A stretch of 12,105 nt of DNA from an uncultured Peptococcaceae bacterium (GTDB lineage Bacteria > Bacillota > Desulfotomaculia > Desulfotomaculales > Desulfocucumaceae). Below are positions 1-6,711 of this stretch, one piece after another. Numbering within the stretch: position 1 is the stretch's first letter; every line of letters starts with the position of its first letter. The position numbers were made by a program, and so were the translations under genes. The stretch lies in the NCBI GenBank assembly GCA_958417755.1, contig CATZDY010000078.1, forward strand, positions 1-12,105, written 5' to 3'. The notes beneath the pieces were generated by a model. It had not been told where the DNA came from, did no database searches, and was given only the letters and a program-made list of their open reading frames with translations.

Positions 1-26
1 AATCTTGTTAATGTGCGTTTGTCCAT
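1..26 (-). CDS. mutS2: N-terminal fragment, probable endonuclease MutS2 (runs off left edge)
   Basis: Only the first eight complete codons are inside the window (M-D-K-R-T-L-T-R). The start is clear: an ATG with a GGAG ribosome binding site (complement of positions 34-37) seven bases upstream. MutS2 proteins of Firmicutes commonly begin M-(N/D)-x-(K/R)-T-L-x-x-L-E-F, and mutS2 lies close to pheT-zapA-polX in Bacillus and many Clostridia, so MutS2 is the best guess from start sequence plus context. If so, it would be an ATPase with a Smr nuclease domain acting on recombination intermediates or collided ribosomes. The 145-base gap between it and the preceding U32 gene shows no clear terminator and only weak promoter-like matches. 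Eight residues cannot prove identity. Confidence 0.45.
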
Positions 27-171
27 TGGATCGCTCCTTTTATGCACAGTGTATAACCATCAACAAAATATGTTTGTAAGACTTCTCGGGAATTCATACT
101 AGGGATAATCTGTTTGTTAAAACTCAGGCCCAATGTATTTTGTTTGCTACCATACCCAAAAGCCAAATGAT

Positions 172-2760
172 TTATCTGCCAAAAGTTTTGTTTTTCCCAG
201 AAGCTGATTTTAGCCTTTCCTTTATTTCTGTAATACCTCGATAGAGATGTCCTTTGGTGATTCCATCCGGGTTTAGCTTTGCCAATTGCTCTTTGTATTG
301 GGCAGATAATTGCTGGCGCAAAGACTTTGCTCCTGCATCCAGCACTGCTCGATAGGACTTCACTGTTTTGCGTACATACATGGCGGATTCTCGCCGGGCT
401 TCGATACGAAAACAAAAAACACCCAACTCTTGTAAGGCATCAATATCTTCCAATAAACACAAATCCTTAGAATTAAATACATGCATTCTACAAAAGGTAT
501 CTGTTTCCAAGGGAAAAATCACCCCAGTTCGATCCCGTAATCCCAGGTGTTTTCCCTTACAAGCCTCTGAACAACCATGCTGTTGGGCCAATCCTCCCAG
601 CAAACAACCAGGTAAACAATATTCACTGATCATCAGCTCCAAAGCCCCTTGGACCAAAACCTCCACTGGAAAAATGGTAAGATTTTTTATCTGCTCCATG
701 GTTAATTCCGTTGACAAAGTCATTCGCTGACAACCTTGTTCCCACATGGCTTGCACTGCATTGCCATTGAATATATTAAAACCAAAGTCAGCAATCAAAG
801 GCATTTGAGGCCAAGTCCTTTGAACCAAGGCAAGAACCCCAGCATTGCCTACCAATACCCCATCAGGAAGTATTGGGTTAAAAAACTGCAGCTGCTTTGC
901 CACTTCCTCTAAATCCTGGTCCATGGTAATTCTAGGCGTAGAGAACACAAATTGGACCCCAGCTTGTTTGCAAATTTCCCTTCCTTTTAATAACATTGCT
1001 TTATCCACTGCCCTTTGGGATCGAAAAGAATCACTGCCCCAATACACAACATCAGCACCAGATTCAACAGCAGCTTGCAGTCCTTCCATATTTCCTACAG
1101 CTATAGATAATAAAGGCATCCCTTTAGATTTTTGTTTTGTTTTTTTCTGAAGACGATTTTGGGTGAAACTTTGCATTCTTTTTTGAAAAGCAGCAATATC
1201 CGGCTTACTGGAAGCATAAACTGCCAGTCGTTTTGCCTCTAATTTGGCCAATACCTCCCGCCGCACAGCATTGATTTGACTGGCAGGGTAAATCACATCC
1301 CCATTGATGTGACAAGAAAGCTCTTGTATGGAAAAAGGGGTATTGCCTAATCTGTCCAATTGGGTCCGTAAATAATGCTGATCCAATGGGCGTTTGATGG
1401 CTGGCTCCCCTAAAAACTCTCCACAAGCTTTTGCCCCATGACCCTCTGGATCCTTTACTTCCAGGCAAAAAGGCTCCCCAACCCCAGCTGATGCTGTAAA
1501 AATCAAGGGAATCTTCCTCAATCCGCCGGAAGCAGTAAAAGACCTGGCCTTTTGCATCAATTGTGCATCATGGGTTTTAAACAAACGGTCCCCCAAGCGA
1601 ACCCTTCCGGGAATCACAAGCTTGACATTCATTCCCTGGGAAGCGCTTTCCACAAGCTTTTCGTTACACCAAATTTCACCCACTTCAAACCCCAGGCGTC
1701 CTCCTTCAGTGACCCAAACTTCCAAGCCGTCTCCTTTGGCCAAAGGCTGTTCTAAGGCGATTTCCACCATCCGATTCTGCCCAAAACCTTTCACCCGTCC
1801 CAATTTAATACCGCGATTGTTCGGCCTTTGGTAACTCATCATATCTTTGCCTTGTTTGGCAAAAAAATAGCCTGTGGTAAATTCCCGATTAAAAATTTGG
1901 GTCAGCTCTCGTTGTTCTTCATCTTCTACCTGATACAAACCATTGGCAAAAGCACGATCCAAAAGGAGCCGATAGATTCTAACCACTGTGGCCACATACT
2001 CCGGACGCTTCATTCTTCCTTCTATTTTGAAGGAAGAAATGCCACTTTGGATAAGCTCTGGTAAATATTCACTGCCATTTAAATCCCTGGGACTTAAGAG
2101 ATAATGCCCCCAGGGACCTTCAATGGGAAAGGGTTTACCCTGTATATCCATACATGTATAAGGCATACGACAAGGCTGGGCGCAACGGCCCCGATTCCCA
2201 CTTCGTCCTCCAATCATACTGGATAAAAGACATTGACCAGAATATCCTACGCATAAAGCGCCGTGCACAAATACCTCCAATTGGGCCCCTGTGCTTTGTT
2301 TGATATGCTGGATTTGCCCTAAACTCATTTCCCTGGCCAAAACAACTCTAGCAAAGCCTGCTTCTAATAAGTGTTTTACCCCCAGGGCATTATGGGCTGT
2401 CATTTGGGTACTAGCATGCAAAGTTAATTCAGGCAACACTTGTCGCGCCTGCCAGGCCAAGCCAATATCCTGCAGAATCACAGCATCCACTTGCATTTGT
2501 AATAAATCATATAAATAGTTTAAGGCAGATTCCATTTCAGCATCCGCCACCAAAGTGTTCACTGTTACATACAGCTTAACCCCCCGAAGATGGGCGTAGT
2601 GTACAGCCTCCGCCAATTGTTGTTTACTAAAATTTACAGCTGAAATACGGGCATTTAGCATAGGACCTCCCAAATACACCGCATCCGCACCATTTTCCAC
2701 CGCAGCGACCAAAGCCTCTGGGCCACCAGCAGGAGCCAATAATTCAGGCTTTTGCATCAT
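172..2760 (-). CDS. U32 family protein, two-module (U32-DUF3656-U32), RlhA/TrhP-like
   Basis: An 862-residue protein annotated in databases as peptidase U32. Biochemically studied relatives (RlhA, TrhP, UbiU/UbiV) are prephenate- or O2-linked RNA or quinone hydroxylation factors rather than proteases. The N-terminal U32 module (about 5-280) opens with PELLAPAGG, carries HGALC (166-170), SGQC (174-177), NRGRC and QPC, so Cys170, Cys177, Cys193 and Cys197 could hold an Fe-S cluster, and ends with FKIEGR (244-249). A middle stretch (about 380-510) fits DUF3656. A second, degenerate U32 module (about 548-810) has QGALE in place of HGALC, FRIEAR (784-789) in place of FKIEGR, and its own Cys715/719/730/734. 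A Lys/Gln-rich linker (about 535-547) separates the halves. The start is the first ATG of a tandem ATG pair, nine bases after AGGAAGG; an in-frame GTG one codon earlier has better spacing and is possible. It begins 26 bases after the NIF3-like gene, probably the same operon. RNA hydroxylation (23S rRNA C2501 or tRNA U34) is inference. Confidence 0.88.
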   Translation of the reverse strand: MMQKPELLAPAGGPEALVAAVENGADAVYLGGPMLNARISAVNFSKQQLAEAVHYAHLRGVKLYVTVNTLVADAEMESALNYLYDLLQMQVDAVILQDIGLAWQARQVLPELTLHASTQMTAHNALGVKHLLEAGFARVVLAREMSLGQIQHIKQSTGAQLEVFVHGALCVGYSGQCLLSSMIGGRSGNRGRCAQPCRMPYTCMDIQGKPFPIEGPWGHYLLSPRDLNGSEYLPELIQSGISSFKIEGRMKRPEYVATVVRIYRLLLDRAFANGLYQVEDEEQRELTQIFNREFTTGYFFAKQGKDMMSYQRPNNRGIKLGRVKGFGQNRMVEIALEQPLAKGDGLEVWVTEGGRLGFEVGEIWCNEKLVESASQGMNVKLVIPGRVRLGDRLFKTHDAQLMQKARSFTASGGLRKIPLIFTASAGVGEPFCLEVKDPEGHGAKACGEFLGEPAIKRPLDQHYLRTQLDRLGNTPFSIQELSCHINGDVIYPASQINAVRREVLAKLEAKRLAVYASSKPDIAAFQKRMQSFTQNRLQKKTKQKSKGMPLLSIAVGNMEGLQAAVESGADVVYWGSDSFRSQRAVDKAMLLKGREICKQAGVQFVFSTPRITMDQDLEEVAKQLQFFNPILPDGVLVGNAGVLALVQRTWPQMPLIADFGFNIFNGNAVQAMWEQGCQRMTLSTELTMEQIKNLTIFPVEVLVQGALELMISEYCLPGCLLGGLAQQHGCSEACKGKHLGLRDRTGVIFPLETDTFCRMHVFNSKDLCLLEDIDALQELGVFCFRIEARRESAMYVRKTVKSYRAVLDAGAKSLRQQLSAQYKEQLAKLNPDGITKGHLYRGITEIKERLKSASGKNKTFGR

Positions 2761-2786
2761 CACAACAATCCTTCCTAAGCCTTGCC

Positions 2787-3740
2787 CTATTTCCTGCGAT
2801 ACCTTATATATCCGGAACAAGGTATAATCTCGATGCCCAAAGTTTCCAGTTCATCCAGTAATAAATTAAGCCCCAACGAATCACTGGACATATGTCCTGC
2901 TATCACCACATTGATATGATATTTTTCCGCTTCTTTGCGATGGACTTCTCCCACATGCATGCAAATCAAGGTCCCTACCCCAGCCATGGATAATTTAGCA
3001 AAGGCTTCTTCAGAGCCTCCGGTACCTCCAGTCATATCCAACATAATCTTTCCTGCCCTACGTTCTTTTGCTCCCACAACAATGGTAGGACCTGCCCCAT
3101 ATTTTGCAGCTTGGGCATATTCATATTCTTTTTTGAGAATTTGCATCACATCATCCAAGGTATCAGGCTGTTCTTGCTCAAACTTGGTTTGTAAATAATG
3201 ATTTACTAAATTGTCCGCCACTGTATGGGCGCACATCAAAGGAAGACCCAATAACCGAGCTGCATCCACTGCCCGATTGTGGTTGGTAGGCAAGATATTT
3301 CTCCGTACTTCCTCAATCCTGGGGGCCATAATTCCCTCAGCCACATTAATGGGCACCCCGAATTTAGCCAACACATCCTCTTGCAAATGCATGACATCAT
3401 ATAAACCCGCCATGGCGCGGCCTTCGGGATGGTGGGCCAATACCAAATCAATGGCTTTTCCCTTTTCAATCATGCGTTCAGCCAAAACCAATTCTCCTAC
3501 TTCAATATCAATTCCCACCAACACATGCTGAATATCTTGCTCCGGATCCCCCACCAGTAAACGGGTATCACTGTATGGATTAAACAAGCGATCCAAATCA
3601 TAGTCCGCTTTTTCCTCTTCTTGCAGGGCATCAAATCTTTTCTTTTCTTTTTCTAATACTTTTTTAACAAACTCTAATCCCCGGGGATCAAATTCCATAC
3701 CCTTAGCAATAAACAGTTCATATATTTCTCTTAATTTCAT
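2787..3740 (-). CDS. Divergent NIF3 (DUF34) family putative metal-binding protein
   Basis: A 317-residue protein with the NIF3-family layout: an N-terminal helical extension rich in Lys and Glu (about 1-55), LLVGDPEQDI at 61-70, AHHPEG at 102-107, CAHTVADN at 170-177, and a C-terminal GEVHRKEAEKY...AGHMSSDSLG segment at 264-290. In known NIF3 proteins the matching positions (HHP, HTxxD, GHxxxE) bind a dinuclear metal site; here His103, His104, His172, Asp176 and His283 are present, but the final ligand position is Asp287 rather than the usual Glu. Family function is unsettled. The start at the second ATG is chosen because AAAGGGG lies seven bases upstream; an ATG nine codons earlier has no site. 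It follows the glycosylase gene by 69 bases without a visible terminator and precedes the U32 gene by 26 bases, so co-transcription with both is likely. Confidence 0.8.
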   Translation of the reverse strand: MKLREIYELFIAKGMEFDPRGLEFVKKVLEKEKKRFDALQEEEKADYDLDRLFNPYSDTRLLVGDPEQDIQHVLVGIDIEVGELVLAERMIEKGKAIDLVLAHHPEGRAMAGLYDVMHLQEDVLAKFGVPINVAEGIMAPRIEEVRRNILPTNHNRAVDAARLLGLPLMCAHTVADNLVNHYLQTKFEQEQPDTLDDVMQILKKEYEYAQAAKYGAGPTIVVGAKERRAGKIMLDMTGGTGGSEEAFAKLSMAGVGTLICMHVGEVHRKEAEKYHINVVIAGHMSSDSLGLNLLLDELETLGIEIIPCSGYIRYRRK

Positions 3741-3809
3741 TTTTTTACCCCTTTCATAGAAAATCAATGGTTAACATGATAGGCGGTTTTATCTAAGAAT
3801 TTTTACATC

Positions 3810-4394
3810 TTAAAATTTAGAAACATAGGGATTTCCTTGGATATAAAACCGTAAAGGTAATTCTACCCCCCGGCGAATGCCTATCCGTTTGGCCACAACA
3901 ATCTCTTTTTCTAGAACCCTTTCCCCTTCCTTTACTGTCAGTTGGCCCCCTATTAAATCCAATCCATTATGAGCCATCCCAATGCCCATGGCTTGGGTCA
4001 ATCTAGCCGGTCCCCGGCATAAATCCTTTTTATTTTCTTTGGCCCTGCGGATTTGCATAAGAGGAATACCTTCCAAAGGTTCCAAGGCCCGAATTAACAC
4101 CGCTTCTCCTATGCCTTCTTGATTTGTAACAATATTAAAACAATGATGCAACCCATAAATCATATACACATACCCGTATCCCGGTGGACCGAACATAGGA
4201 CGATTTCGCCGGGTCATCCCCCCATTGGCATGACAAGCTGGATCTCCTTGTAAATAAGCTTCTGTCTCCACAATGCTGCCAGCTGTTATTCCCTGGTGGG
4301 TGCAATGCCACAGCACATGGCCTAACAGCTCCCTTGCCACCAAAACAGTATCTCTATGATAAAAATCCCTGGATAAAATACTAAGCATTTCCAT
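3810..4394 (-). CDS. DNA-3-methyladenine glycosylase (AAG/MPG family)
   Basis: A 194-residue methylpurine-DNA glycosylase that removes alkylated or deaminated purines to start base excision repair. The alignment to human AAG is direct: IVETEAYL at 41-48 gives catalytic Glu45 (human Glu125) and Tyr47 (Tyr127); His55 in ACHANGG matches His136; YVYMIYG at 75-81 gives Tyr77 (Tyr159); FNIV at 86-89 contains the conserved Asn; RALEPLEG (102-109) and CRGPARLTQA (126-135) are further family blocks. Length is normal for bacterial members. The ATG overlaps the end of polX by 14 bases, and its ribosome binding site GGAAG (complement of 4401-4405) lies inside polX, pointing to translational coupling; an alternative ATG two codons later cannot be excluded. 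It is a single-domain protein with no signal peptide. Confidence 0.95.
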   Translation of the reverse strand: MEMLSILSRDFYHRDTVLVARELLGHVLWHCTHQGITAGSIVETEAYLQGDPACHANGGMTRRNRPMFGPPGYGYVYMIYGLHHCFNIVTNQEGIGEAVLIRALEPLEGIPLMQIRRAKENKKDLCRGPARLTQAMGIGMAHNGLDLIGGQLTVKEGERVLEKEIVVAKRIGIRRGVELPLRFYIQGNPYVSKF

Positions 4395-6120
4395 TCATTA
4401 CTTCCATGTTCTGTAATAAGGCCAACAAATCGGGCAATGCTAACGTATTGAGTACTTGCTCCCTTTTCAACCAACCCCGTCGGGCCGTGGCTACGCCATA
4501 TTCCATATAATCCATGCGCTTTACATCATGGGCATCTGTATTGATAACCATACGAATCCCATATTCCTGGGCCATGCGAATATGCTCAGCCCCCAAATCC
4601 AAGCGTTCTGGGGAAGAATTGATTTCCAAAATCTTTTTATTTTGAGCTGCTACTTCCATGATTCGCTCTAAGTCCAAAGCATAGGGTTCCCGATGTCCTA
4701 ACATTCTCCCCGTGGGATGACCAATTATATCCACATGGGGATTTTCCAAAGCCTGAAGAATTCGGGCTGTCATGGTAGCAGCATCTTGTTTAAAACCGCT
4801 GTGCACAGAAGCAATGACCACATCTGCTTGGGCCAACACTGTATCAGGTAAATCCAATCCCCCTTTGGCCAAGATATCCACTTCAATTCCCTTAAGGATT
4901 TTAAAATCTTCCTGTTCTGCATTGATTTCATCAATCAAACGGTATTGTTCCAAGACACGTTGAGGATTTAAGCCCCGGGCTATGGCAAGGGATTGGGAAT
5001 GATCTGTAATAGCCATATACTGATATCCTTTTTCCTTGGCCTTGGCCATCATGTCTAAAATGGAAAGGGTTCCGTCACTCCAATCAGTATGAATATGCAA
5101 ATCCCCTTTGATGTCCCCCAAAGTGACCAATTGGGGCAATCCCTGTTCTTGGATTAAGGTTACCTCTCCTTTTCCTTCCCGCAATTCAGGGGGAATATAA
5201 CGAATGCCCAGATTATCATAAACTTTTTCTTCCGTCATCCCCTGGTCAAGAACCTGACCTTCTGAGGTCTTCATCCCAGAAGCAGTAATTACCATCCCTT
5301 GGGATAAACCTAAGGAACCCAATTCTTGCCGATGCCCTTCATTTCCAGTATACCAAAACAAAGCATATCCATACTGTTCTGGCGAAACAACCAAGACATC
5401 CACAGGAATACCCCACCAAGTGGTCATGCGTATGCGGTCCTCTTCCCTTTGCATGATATCCCGGGTTCTGGGATAAGAAGCTACCATATCCAATACTGCT
5501 TTTGGATCTTGGGCTGAAACAAGTAAGTCCAAATCACCCACTGTTTCTTGCCAACGACGCACGCTTCCTACCACTGATCCCTGTTCCACTTCAGGTAATG
5601 CATGTAAAAAACGAAGCATTTCTGCAGCTAGGTCTTTGGCTAATCCCAAAAGGTAACGATTACTTCTTTGTTTCACACGTTTGGCATTGCGCATGATTTC
5701 TAACTCAGTCTTAGCTCCTATACCAGGCAAAGTGCTTACCCGATGTTCTTTGGCTGCTTGTTGTAATTCTTCCAAAGAAGTAATCCCTAACTTTTGATGA
5801 AAAAGTTTAGCCCGTTTTATGCCAATACCAGGCATGGTAATTATCTCCAATAGGCCTATTGGGATTTCCTTCCGTAGTTCTTCCAATTGAGCAATTTTGC
5901 CATCTATAAAAAGTTCCTCTATTTTAGCCAAAATACCTTTACCAATGCCAGGTTGGAGTCCCAATTTCTTTTCCTGATATAAAATTTCTGCTGACTCTTC
6001 CATATAAGCCAATCTATCTGCTGCCTTACGATATGCTTTAATTTTAAAAAAATCTGCTCCTTTAAATTCCAATAAATCCGCCAATTCCTGCAAATGCCAG
6101 GCGATTTCCATATTTCTCAT
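4381..6120 (-). CDS. polX: DNA polymerase X family protein with PHP domain (PolX)
   Basis: A 579-residue repair polymerase/nuclease, close to the usual length of bacterial PolX (about 570). N-terminal helix-hairpin-helix segments include QPGIGKG (56-62), MPGIGIKR (96-103) and LPGIGAK (131-137), which bind DNA without sequence preference. The polymerase core shows GSVRRW-QETVGDLDLLV (185-201), with metal-binding Asp196 and Asp198, third Asp241 in PVDVLVV, and the sugar-selection motif WYTGNEGH (256-263). The C-terminal PHP domain (about 337-560) retains the metal-ligand motifs HIHTDWSDG, ITDHS, GIEVDI, ASVHSGF, GHPTGR, EINSSPERLDL and NTDAHD, so 3'-5' exonuclease and AP-endonuclease activities are expected from family knowledge. 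The ATG has GGGGTG five bases upstream; an ATG three codons in is less well placed. It is first in its transcription unit, behind a promoter at about 6221-6250, and overlaps the glycosylase gene. Confidence 0.97.
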   Translation of the reverse strand: MRNMEIAWHLQELADLLEFKGADFFKIKAYRKAADRLAYMEESAEILYQEKKLGLQPGIGKGILAKIEELFIDGKIAQLEELRKEIPIGLLEIITMPGIGIKRAKLFHQKLGITSLEELQQAAKEHRVSTLPGIGAKTELEIMRNAKRVKQRSNRYLLGLAKDLAAEMLRFLHALPEVEQGSVVGSVRRWQETVGDLDLLVSAQDPKAVLDMVASYPRTRDIMQREEDRIRMTTWWGIPVDVLVVSPEQYGYALFWYTGNEGHRQELGSLGLSQGMVITASGMKTSEGQVLDQGMTEEKVYDNLGIRYIPPELREGKGEVTLIQEQGLPQLVTLGDIKGDLHIHTDWSDGTLSILDMMAKAKEKGYQYMAITDHSQSLAIARGLNPQRVLEQYRLIDEINAEQEDFKILKGIEVDILAKGGLDLPDTVLAQADVVIASVHSGFKQDAATMTARILQALENPHVDIIGHPTGRMLGHREPYALDLERIMEVAAQNKKILEINSSPERLDLGAEHIRMAQEYGIRMVINTDAHDVKRMDYMEYGVATARRGWLKREQVLNTLALPDLLALLQNMEVMNGNA

Positions 6121-6220
6121 CCAAGCACCCCATTAAACCCTTTATCCACTTTCATACTATGTTTTAAGAATCCTGGTATACCTTCACTTAGCACTTCTTC
6201 CATTTATACTGGAGAAAAAA

Positions 6221-6250
6221 ATCATACTTTGGTAAACTTTTTATTGCCAA
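6221..6250 (-). promoter_or_regulatory. Probable sigma-A promoter for polX operon
   Basis: Reading the minus strand, TTGGCA (complement of 6245-6250) and TATGAT (complement of 6221-6226) are separated by 18 bases, each one mismatch from the -35 and -10 consensus. It sits between the terminator behind zapA and the polX ATG, leaving a 5' untranslated region of roughly 90 bases in which I see no riboswitch-like structure. Position and fit support it as the start of the polX-glycosylase-NIF3-U32 unit; no start site is proven. Confidence 0.55.
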
Positions 6251-6282
6251 TGCTATTTTATCATTCTAAAAGATGATGACCC

Positions 6283-6310
6283 AAAAGGCTCTTCCTTTTG
6301 GAAGAGCCTT
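6283..6310 (-). terminator. Hairpin terminator after zapA
   Basis: A perfect 11-base-pair stem (AAGGCTCTTCC with its complement) closed by a four-base A loop on the minus strand. The U run after it is short: four T including two in the stem, then GGG. It lies 75 bases past the zapA stop and ahead of the polX promoter, which fits an end for the pheS-pheT-zapA transcript. The weak U tract suggests incomplete termination, so some read-through into polX is possible. No U run follows it on the plus strand. Confidence 0.7.
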
Positions 6311-6385
6311 ACATCTTTGCCCTAACACACCTATCTTTCTATCCTACCCTAAATCCTTACAATCAAAAATTTTCTTCCCTAAGCC

Positions 6386-6700
6386 TCATTCCTCAATATC
6401 TGCTATCTCATTCTCTTCACTACTATCTTCCTCTTCCCCTTGTGTATGAGGAACAACATAATCCTCGCTGTCTTCCAGCTCTTCATCATCCCTCAATTTA
6501 ATATAAGCATCAGCAATATTCATTGCAGCCAATATGGCCACCTGAACCATATTCAATCCAGGGTTGCGCAGATTCACTTCTTTCATTTTGCTATCCACCA
6601 ATGCAGCCACCATTTGCAAATGTTCCTTTTCTTCTGTCCCTTTTACATGATAGCGATGCCCATATATATTTACTGAAATGGTATTTAACCCCTCAGCCAT
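6386..6700 (-). CDS. zapA: Cell division protein ZapA
   Basis: A 104-residue ZapA, a small dimer-forming protein that cross-links and stabilises FtsZ filaments at mid-cell. The N-terminal globular part reads NTISVNIYGHRYHVKG (6-21), followed by the long helix typical of the family (about 23-70), with NMVQVAILAAMNIADAYIKL as its core. The tail from residue 71 is very acidic (18 of 34 residues Asp or Glu), probably disordered. I choose the second ATG because AGGGGG, which overlaps the pheT stop codon, is seven bases upstream; an ATG two codons earlier is only one base from that site. The gap to pheT is 11 bases, so translation is likely coupled. zapA after pheT is the standard Firmicutes arrangement. 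A terminator follows. Confidence 0.93.
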   Translation of the reverse strand: MAEGLNTISVNIYGHRYHVKGTEEKEHLQMVAALVDSKMKEVNLRNPGLNMVQVAILAAMNIADAYIKLRDDEELEDSEDYVVPHTQGEEEDSSEENEIADIEE

Positions 6701-6711
6701 TCCCATACCCC

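Noticed and set aside
61..79. Short inverted repeat ACAAA-N5-TTTGT before the left-edge gene
   Set aside because: Five-base AT-rich arms occur easily by chance at this base composition; no adjoining promoter is clear enough to call an operator.
8..415. Minus-strand open frame of 135 codons across the U32 3' end
   Set aside because: Overlaps the end of the well-supported U32 gene in another frame and the start of the next gene; no motif and no ribosome binding site seen.
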